Source: Bacteroidales bacterium
GTDB lineage: Bacteria > Bacteroidota > Bacteroidia > Bacteroidales > VadinHA17
Direction: 5' to 3'
Assembly (NCBI GenBank): GCA_003157015.1
Contig: PMIJ01000083.1
Span: forward strand, 1 to 33,454
DNA: 33,454 nt
A program made the position numbers and the translations under genes. Each line of letters opens with the position of its first letter. Positions within the stretch are counted from its first letter, which is position 1. Below, one piece after another: positions 24,185 to 30,056 of the stretch. The notes under the pieces are model-generated. The model was given only the letters and a program-made list of their open reading frames with translations. It was not told the origin of the DNA and did no database searches.

Positions 24185-25165
24185 ATGAAACCAACAAAAG
24201 CTGATTTAAATATTTATCCGTGGGGAAGCGAACGACGATTTAATTCATATTCAAGCTATTTCAGAGATAGATGGGGTGCAAGGGTTCAGAAGGTCTCGAT
24301 AGATGCCGGTTTTACCTGTCCTAACCGCGACGGATCAAAAAGCTTTGGAGGATGTACCTATTGCAGAAACGATGCATTTAATCCTTCTTATTGCCATCCC
24401 TCAAAATCAGTAACTGAGCAGATTCGGGAGGGAATAAAATTTCATAAATGGAGATACAATGAAGCTGTTTCTTATCTTGCTTATTTTCAGGCCTACTCAA
24501 ATACGTATGCTCCACTGGAAAATCTAAAAAAGCTTTATGAAGAAGCTTTGAGTTATCCCGATGTGGTTGGACTTATTATCGGAACCAGGCCTGATTGTGT
24601 GGATGAGGAAAAACTGCATTACTTTAAAGATCTTTCAAAGAAATGTTACCTGGCAATAGAATATGGAATTGAATCGTGCTATAATAAAACTCTTAAACGG
24701 ATTAACCGCGGACATACGTTTGAAGATGCCGTATCCGCGATTGAAAGTACATCTTCTCTCGGAATAAACACAGGGGCACATTTTATATTCGGATTACCCG
24801 GAGAAACCCGTGAAGAAATGCTGGCACAGGTTGATTTCATCTCAGATCTTCCGATCAAGACTGTAAAATTTCACCAGTTGCAGATAATGAAAGGAACACC
24901 CATGGAAATTGAATTCAGGAATAATCCCGAAGACTTTGAGCTATTTGAATGGGAGGAATATCTCGATTTCTTTATCAGCTTTCTTGAACGGCTCAATCCT
25001 GCTATCGTTGTAGAACGTTTTACAGGTGAAGCTCCTCCACGTTTTTTATCGGGAGAAGGATGGGGGAAAAAGCGAACTGACCAGATCGTAAACATTGTTG
25101 AAAAACGTCTCGAAGAGCTTAATACCTGGCAGGGAAGACTTTATAAAGACAAAAGACAAAAGTAA
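24185..25165 (+). CDS. YhcC-type (TIGR01212) radical SAM protein
   Basis: 326 residues. The SAM-cluster motif is the atypical C-x11-C-x2-C (FTCPNRDG, then GGCTYC) of the YhcC/Elp3-like group, rather than C-x3-C-x2-C. VSYLAYFQAYSNTYAPLE, VGLIIGTRPDCVDEEKL, YGIESCYNKTLKRINRGH and FGLPGETREEML are family-typical. The reaction of this family is not established to my knowledge; it has been linked to tRNA modification. It starts with no gap after addA and lies between addA and addB. The last codons (K-D-K-R-Q-K) are written in the AGACAAA intergenic repeat, so the C-terminal tail is probably repeat-derived. Confidence 0.88.
   Translation: MKPTKADLNIYPWGSERRFNSYSSYFRDRWGARVQKVSIDAGFTCPNRDGSKSFGGCTYCRNDAFNPSYCHPSKSVTEQIREGIKFHKWRYNEAVSYLAYFQAYSNTYAPLENLKKLYEEALSYPDVVGLIIGTRPDCVDEEKLHYFKDLSKKCYLAIEYGIESCYNKTLKRINRGHTFEDAVSAIESTSSLGINTGAHFIFGLPGETREEMLAQVDFISDLPIKTVKFHQLQIMKGTPMEIEFRNNPEDFELFEWEEYLDFFISFLERLNPAIVVERFTGEAPPRFLSGEGWGKKRTDQIVNIVEKRLEELNTWQGRLYKDKRQK
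25147..25162. repeat. AGACAAA repeat overlapping the end of the radical SAM gene
   Basis: Two tandem AGACAAA units lie within the last coding codons just before the stop at 25163-25165. This is the same unit as the four-copy array at 11631-11658. Confidence 0.65.
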
Positions 25166-25182
25166 AAAATAAGAAAGAAATG

Positions 25183-25295
25183 AAGAACTTCCACAGAGAA
25201 GCACGGAGGATTCACAGAGTTCCATAGAGAAAGATCTTTTTACCGATTCCTCTGTGGTCCTCTGTGCCTCTCTGTGTCTCTCTGTGACAGTTCTT
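25183..25295. repeat. CACAGAG/CTCTGTG inverted element (copy 2)
   Basis: It begins AAGAACTTCCACAGAG and ends CTCTGTGACAGTTCTT, so the outer ends are near-complementary. The right arm shows four 10-bp units, each holding CTCTGTG; the left arm shows CACAGAG, CACGGAG, CACAGAG and CATAGAG. The element ends 43 bases before the addB start, almost the same as copy 1 before nspC. ATAGCAGAACTATT (25313-25326) parallels the sequence at 15017-15030. Confidence 0.75.
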
Positions 25296-25338
25296 TAAAG
25301 ATATAAAATTCAATAGCAGAACTATTTCAAAAGACCAA

Positions 25339-28236
25339 ATGACCTATTTCCTTGAACATATAGCAGAATCACTTTATAAGGAATTCGGAAACACCCTGAA
25401 TCGTCATTGCCTGGTATTTCCGAACCGTAGGGCCGGAATTTATTTCATGAAGTATCTTGCAGCCAGGATCGAAAAACCGGTATGGGCTCCGTCAGTTCTT
25501 ACTATCAATGAGTTGTTCAGATCATTCTCCTTACTCCAGATACCAGGTAATGAGGTACTTCTGTTTGAACTATATAAAGTCTTCGATAGGCTGAAGAAGC
25601 CGCATGAAAGTTTTGATGAATTTTATCACTGGGGAGATATGCTTTTGAACGATTTTGACGATGTGGATAAATATCTTGTCGATGCCTCAGTTTTGTTCAG
25701 GAATGTACTTGATTTGAAGAATATTGATGCGCAATTTGGCGGTCTGACAGATGAGCAGGTGGAAATAATCAGAAGATTCTGGACAAATTTCAATTGGGAA
25801 AAACCAACAAATGAAAAAATAGGTTTTATCAGCATCTGGTCAGTTCTTTCAGATTTGTATACAGGTTTCAGAGAAACACTCAGGAAGCAAAATCTTGCAT
25901 ATGAAGGGATGGTCTTCAGAGATGTAGCCCAAAGTATTGAAACTCATAACACTTTTGATGAGGGATGGGATATGATCCATTTTATTGGCTTCAATGCATT
26001 GAATGATTGTGAGAAAGTACTGATGAGAGGCTTTAAAAAGGCAGCTAAAGCACGATTCTACTGGGATTATGACAACTCTTATATTAAGGAATCCAGATTG
26101 AACTCAGCAGGCTATTTCCTCAGGGAGAACATTAAAATGTTTGGCAGCGATATGCCATCAGGATGGAGTTTTGATACAATGCTTATAAAACAAGCTCCTG
26201 CAGTTTATCGAAGAGTAATTGATACATCATCCGATGTGGCCCAGGTTAAACTAGTTTCTCAGTTGCTTGAAGCAATACCTGATATGAACAACGCTGACGC
26301 TCATCATACAGCAGTTGTGCTTGCTGATGAAAATCTCTTAATGCCTGTTTTGACAAGCCTGCCTGAAAATATGGGAGATATTAATATAACAATGGGCCAT
26401 CCGCTGAAGCAGACTCTGGTTTATACTTTGATCAGACATCTGATGGATCTTCACACAGGTGCTTCCATGAGTGAAGATGGCGTTCATTTTGCTTCCGGAA
26501 ATGTCATAAGCATTCTCAAACATCCATTGTTGGCTGGTTTGTTGAAAGAATCAGAAAATGAATTAGTAAGGAAAATTGCTACGGCCAATCTTTCAGTGGT
26601 TTCTTCAGATCAGTTCACAAAATCAGAGACTCTCTCACGCATATTTAAAAAAATCTCAACACCAGCTGAATTGTCGGGGTATTTTAAGGACATCCTGTCT
26701 TTTATAGCTTCAGATAATGAAAAAAATACTGAAAATAACCGGAACATTTTTGTCCAGACCAGTATAAGGAATGAATTTATATATAGGGTGGTTCTTTCGT
26801 TAAACAGGCTTGAATCGATAGTTAACACTCCTGCGGTACCGTTTACAATGGATACTTATATAAAAATTCTTGACAGACTCCTGAGAATGCAATCAGTTCC
26901 ATTTTCAGGAGAGCCTTTATCAGGCATTCAGATTATGGGTATTCTGGAAACAAGAGCACTCGATTTTAAGAATCTGATAATTCTGTCAGTAAATGAGGGC
27001 ATTTTGCCTGCAATATCCTCTGGTTCATCTTTTATCCCTTTCAGCATACGCGAAGCTTTTGGTCTTCCCTCCCTGAACCATCAGGAATCCGTATTTGCCT
27101 ATCACTTTTACAGGCTTCTTCAAAGAGCTGAAAATGTTACATTTATATATAATTCAAACTCCGAAGGACTCAGAAGCGGAGAGATGAGCCGTTTTTTAAT
27201 TCAAATGAAATATGATGTGATCCTGAAGCCGGATTTTTTTGATTTCAACTTCGAGATCAGAACACCTGTAGCTCCGGGAGAGAGAATTGACAGGGGAAAA
27301 GAGCATTCAGAACAATTAGCATCACTTTTCCTGAACAGAGAGATTGAAAGGTCCCTTTCCCCATCTGCAATAAATACCTGGCTGAATTGCAGGATGAAAT
27401 TCTATTACAGTTATGTAAACCGCCTGAAAGAACCTGAAAATATTACTTCAGTTATTGATCCGGCTAAGCTTGGAAACATCTTGCACGGGTTAATGAAGAA
27501 TCTCTATACGCCATACATTGGGAAGGAGCTTACAGGAGAAATTATAAGCGGAATAATCAGCAACAGGCAGTTCCTTGCAAAGATTATTAATGAAGAATTG
27601 AATAGTACGTATATGTCCGGCAGTAATGGTGCAGTAACCGGAAACGAACTTATAGTCAGGGACGTATTGATGACATATCTGAACCGTATTCTGCATGCCG
27701 ATAAATTACGGGAACCATTTATAATCCTTAATCTTGAGGACACTTTTAATTTTCTTTTACCCTTTGTATCAAACGGATCGGAGCTGAATGTTCACATTGG
27801 AGGTAATATAGACCGGATTGACTCTGGAAACAGGATAACCAGGATTGTCGACTACAAAACCGGGATCGTTTCAGAATCTGTTAAGGCAATAAGTGATTTA
27901 TTTACCGATGACAGGAAGAAAGATCCTGATGGATGGCTTCAGACCATTCTCTATTGCGAGGCATACCTTGCAGAAAACCCTGAAAGCATTGTAAGGCCAT
28001 CAATATATAAGATTAAGAAATTGAATAGTGCCTCAACCGATGACAGACTGAAAATAAGTTCAGGTACCAGGAACGATTTGCCAATTGACAATTACATGGA
28101 AATCAGGGAAGAGTTTATTTCTGGTCTGAAAGATCTTATCAGTATCATATTCAGTCACGACGAACCGTTTTTAAAGACAAAAGACAGAAGGGGCAAATGC
28201 TCATACTGTCCTTACCGGACATTATGCATGAGATAA
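25339..28236 (+). CDS. addB: AddB-type nuclease/inactivated helicase with iron-sulfur staple
   Basis: 965-residue partner of AddA. The N-terminal half has helicase fold remnants (HCLVFPNRRAGIYFMKYLA) but no Walker A lysine loop, so it should not hydrolyse ATP. The C-terminal PD-(D/E)XK nuclease shows His716 in NILHGLM, Asp825 in NIDRID, Asp838-x-Lys840 in VDYKTG, and Q-x-x-x-Y in QTILYCEAY. Cys684 (WLNCRMKFYY) plus Cys954, Cys957 and Cys963 in CSYCPYRTLC form the four-cysteine 4Fe-4S staple known from AddB. ALDFKNLIILSVNEGILP corresponds to the motif V/VI region. It is separated from the radical SAM gene by 173 bp carrying a repeat element, so it may have its own promoter. Confidence 0.88.
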   Translation: MTYFLEHIAESLYKEFGNTLNRHCLVFPNRRAGIYFMKYLAARIEKPVWAPSVLTINELFRSFSLLQIPGNEVLLFELYKVFDRLKKPHESFDEFYHWGDMLLNDFDDVDKYLVDASVLFRNVLDLKNIDAQFGGLTDEQVEIIRRFWTNFNWEKPTNEKIGFISIWSVLSDLYTGFRETLRKQNLAYEGMVFRDVAQSIETHNTFDEGWDMIHFIGFNALNDCEKVLMRGFKKAAKARFYWDYDNSYIKESRLNSAGYFLRENIKMFGSDMPSGWSFDTMLIKQAPAVYRRVIDTSSDVAQVKLVSQLLEAIPDMNNADAHHTAVVLADENLLMPVLTSLPENMGDINITMGHPLKQTLVYTLIRHLMDLHTGASMSEDGVHFASGNVISILKHPLLAGLLKESENELVRKIATANLSVVSSDQFTKSETLSRIFKKISTPAELSGYFKDILSFIASDNEKNTENNRNIFVQTSIRNEFIYRVVLSLNRLESIVNTPAVPFTMDTYIKILDRLLRMQSVPFSGEPLSGIQIMGILETRALDFKNLIILSVNEGILPAISSGSSFIPFSIREAFGLPSLNHQESVFAYHFYRLLQRAENVTFIYNSNSEGLRSGEMSRFLIQMKYDVILKPDFFDFNFEIRTPVAPGERIDRGKEHSEQLASLFLNREIERSLSPSAINTWLNCRMKFYYSYVNRLKEPENITSVIDPAKLGNILHGLMKNLYTPYIGKELTGEIISGIISNRQFLAKIINEELNSTYMSGSNGAVTGNELIVRDVLMTYLNRILHADKLREPFIILNLEDTFNFLLPFVSNGSELNVHIGGNIDRIDSGNRITRIVDYKTGIVSESVKAISDLFTDDRKKDPDGWLQTILYCEAYLAENPESIVRPSIYKIKKLNSASTDDRLKISSGTRNDLPIDNYMEIREEFISGLKDLISIIFSHDEPFLKTKDRRGKCSYCPYRTLCMR

Positions 28237-28396
28237 ATCCCCGCGAGACCATTGGCTTCGCCGAGCTATCCGCCAAGTGGCGGATCGGTTTTCCGTTGCT
28301 TGCTGCGAAGAGGTTAAATTGTCTGATCTAAGCCAATTTTATCTTTTTTGCATACTGAACAGATAAATGAAACTGTGGTTTGTGCATTTTCATTCT
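28237..28396. other. Gap after addB with an imperfect hairpin
   Basis: A GC-rich patch begins after the addB stop. CTTCGC (28256-28261) can pair with GCGAAG (28305-28310) outside a tighter palindrome at 28268-28285. A role as addB terminator is possible by position. The rest is AT-rich with no ORF. Confidence 0.45.
28268..28285. repeat. 18-bp palindrome ATCCGCCA-AG-TGGCGGAT
   Basis: Two perfectly complementary 8-bp arms surround a 2-base centre. The GC-rich motif stands out from its AT-rich surroundings. I recall close variants (CCGCCAGCTGGCGG) as iterated palindromes in this phylum. Confidence 0.7.
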
Positions 28397-28416
28397 TATA
28401 GGTTAATATACCGATA
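28397..28416 (+). promoter_or_regulatory. Operator-like box 1 before satD-like gene
   Basis: TATAGGTTAATATACCGATA is an interrupted dyad of half-sites TATAGGT and ACCGATA separated by six bases. It is the most distal of three boxes. Confidence 0.8.
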
Positions 28417-28425
28417 GAATTGAAT

Positions 28426-28445
28426 TATAGGTTAATTCACCTATA
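28426..28445 (+). promoter_or_regulatory. Operator-like box 2, perfect dyad
   Basis: TATAGGTTAATTCACCTATA has fully complementary 7-bp arms (TATAGGT and ACCTATA) around six bases. It begins exactly 29 bp after box 1. Confidence 0.85.
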
Positions 28446-28454
28446 AAAATGTTT

Positions 28455-28474
28455 TATAGGTAATTATACCGATA
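28455..28474 (+). promoter_or_regulatory. Operator-like box 3, adjacent to the -7 box
   Basis: TATAGGTAATTATACCGATA begins exactly 29 bp after box 2 and ends 7 bp before the -7 box. It occupies the place where a -33 element would lie (about 28459-28462), so bound protein would directly affect polymerase access. Confidence 0.82.
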
Positions 28475-28481
28475 TTAGTTG

Positions 28482-28489
28482 TATCTTTG
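28482..28489 (+). promoter_or_regulatory. -7 box of the satD-like gene
   Basis: TATCTTTG is an exact match to TAnnTTTG, 17 bp before the ATG at 28507. No TTTG is found 19 bp upstream; that position is inside operator box 3. Confidence 0.6.
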
Positions 28490-28506
28490 AATAAAATACT
28501 CCAGGT

Positions 28507-29205
28507 ATGAATCATGCAGTAATTTCAGGTGATATCATTGCTTATACAAGTCTTAATGAATCAGGAAAAACGAAAATTGAGAGCAATCTTGATATATTAA
28601 TTAAAGAATTAAAGAAAAAATTTAATGTTTATGGAAGAGTTCTCAAAGGTGATTATATTGAGTGTTATGTACCTGATATTACTGATGTTTTTAGAGTTAC
28701 CCTGGCTATAAAGAGTTTTGTTAAATCAATAGAAATTTTGGATAGTGACGTAAATTCAGACAAGAGAGGCAGACTAAAATTGTTTAAAACATATGCGATA
28801 AGACTTGCAATAGGTATCGGGGAATTGAGTCGTCTTGATTTAAAAAACGGCATAATTGATGGAGATGCAATTTACTTTTCCGGTAGAATGATAAATGAAG
28901 ATAAAACATATAACAAAGCTAAAGTGACAATTAAAAACACCCTATTCATAAAATCCAATAATGATAAACTTGATGGTGAAATTCAACCTCTCTTATCATT
29001 AATAGATATTATGATCAGTAAAAATACAGAAAAGCAATGTGAGGTATTGTATTTGAAACTCATGGGCTATAATGAAGAATCCATCGTAAAAAAGCTTAAT
29101 AAACGCCAATCTACAGTTAATGAACAATCCACCATAGCGGGGTGGAATGCTATAGAAAAAGCAGTGCAGCGATTTGAAAACGTTATAAAAAACAAAACGG
29201 TGTAA
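28507..29205 (+). CDS. SatD-family protein: cyclase-like domain plus C-terminal helix-turn-helix
   Basis: 232 residues, AT-rich coding. Residues 1-150 follow the order of class III nucleotidyl cyclase motifs: ISGDIIAYTSL (compare F-x-D-I-x-G-F-T, metal Asp = Asp9), LKGDYIECYV (compare G-D-G-x-x-A-x-F, Asp49), a helix with the same spacing as cyclase alpha2 (VFRVTLAIKSFVKSIE), RLAIGIGELSRLDL (compare R-I-G-I-H-x-G) and GDAIYFSGRM (compare G-x-x-V-N-x-A-A-R-L). The transition-state Asn is replaced by Tyr123, while Arg127 is kept. Residues 175-215 read as a sigma-region-4/LuxR-like helix-turn-helix (EKQCEVLYLKLMGYNEESIVKKL, QSTVNEQ). The similarity is my reading by eye; SatD is annotated as unknown function. 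The next gene starts 2 bp after the stop. Three operator-like boxes precede it, suggesting autoregulation. Confidence 0.75.
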   Translation: MNHAVISGDIIAYTSLNESGKTKIESNLDILIKELKKKFNVYGRVLKGDYIECYVPDITDVFRVTLAIKSFVKSIEILDSDVNSDKRGRLKLFKTYAIRLAIGIGELSRLDLKNGIIDGDAIYFSGRMINEDKTYNKAKVTIKNTLFIKSNNDKLDGEIQPLLSLIDIMISKNTEKQCEVLYLKLMGYNEESIVKKLNKRQSTVNEQSTIAGWNAIEKAVQRFENVIKNKTV

Positions 29206-29207
29206 AT

Positions 29208-29939
29208 ATGAATTTATATAAACTTTTTATTTTACAACTGATTGCTCATCTCCTGGCCGATTTCATATTCCAGAATGATGAATGGTCAACGGATAAAAAG
29301 AAATATGGATTTAGGTCTGAAAAATTGTATTTGCACAGTTCGATTGTGTTAGCATTATCCTGGACTTTTTCCCTTCAATGGAATTTCTTTCTCTTTTCAT
29401 TGATTATATCCCTGGTCCATTTCGTCGTTGATGGGATTAAGTTCAGACTATCCGATTTAAGGTTCGGGAAAATTAAGCCTCTCAAAAATTATGTCTTTTT
29501 TATTGACCAGTTAGTTCATTTTGTCGCGATATCTCTAGCTGTTATCATTTTTAATAATATGGTGGAATTAAATCCGGTAATTGCAATACCAATTACAAAC
29601 CATCATATGCTGATTATACTGGGATATCTAGTTTGTCTTAAACCGTCCAATGTCTTTATCAGGGAGATTTTCACCATTTATGGTATTAAAATAGATAGAA
29701 ATGCAGATAGCGACTTATTGAATGCCGGACGGTTAATAGGCAATATTGAACGAGTATTAACACTTACTCTGTTACTTATGATGCAATATGAAGCAGTTGG
29801 TTTTATAATTGCAGCGAAATCAATTCTTCGTTATGAAGGAGTTAAAACATCTAAAACCGAATATGTGCTGATTGGTTCTTTACTGAGCTTTGGTATAGCA
29901 ATAATTGCAGGCATTACGATTTTAAAAATACACTTTTAG
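29208..29939 (+). CDS. DUF3307 integral membrane protein
   Basis: 243 residues with about six to seven hydrophobic helices. Polar residues lie inside or at the ends of the helices: His14, Asp18 and Gln22 in LIAHLLADFIFQ, His43, His71 and Asp75 in VHFVVDGIKF, and Asp100, Gln101 and His104 in DQLVHF. The H-x3-D pattern repeated in helices resembles membrane-bound metal-dependent hydrolases of the YdjM/DUF457 kind; this is inference. The C-terminal half has the family motifs NAGRLIGNIERVLTL and AAKSILRYEGVK followed by EYVLIGSLLSFGIAI. It is translationally close-coupled to the SatD-like gene, a pairing I recall from other genomes. A perfect 8-bp-stem hairpin follows the stop. Confidence 0.82.
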   Translation: MNLYKLFILQLIAHLLADFIFQNDEWSTDKKKYGFRSEKLYLHSSIVLALSWTFSLQWNFFLFSLIISLVHFVVDGIKFRLSDLRFGKIKPLKNYVFFIDQLVHFVAISLAVIIFNNMVELNPVIAIPITNHHMLIILGYLVCLKPSNVFIREIFTIYGIKIDRNADSDLLNAGRLIGNIERVLTLTLLLMMQYEAVGFIIAAKSILRYEGVKTSKTEYVLIGSLLSFGIAIIAGITILKIHF

Positions 29940-29945
29940 AATCCT

Positions 29946-29964
29946 TTCCAGAACTGTTCTGGAA
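29946..29964 (+). other. Perfect 8-bp hairpin after the DUF3307 gene
   Basis: TTCCAGAA and TTCTGGAA flank the loop CTG, starting 7 bp after the stop codon. There is no T-run, so intrinsic termination is uncertain; RNA protection or attenuation before the channel gene is possible. Confidence 0.5.
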
Positions 29965-30056
29965 TGGATTTAAGTACTATTATGTCACAGATTATTAGAT
30001 GATACACTGATTGTGTTTTTATTTGTAAATTGGCTTAACTTTTAAAAAGCAGATTA

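Noticed and set aside
28397..28474. CRISPR-like look of three evenly spaced repeats
   Set aside because: Only three 20-bp units with 9-bp gaps, no cas genes, and location directly before a promoter and start codon. Operator array is the better reading.
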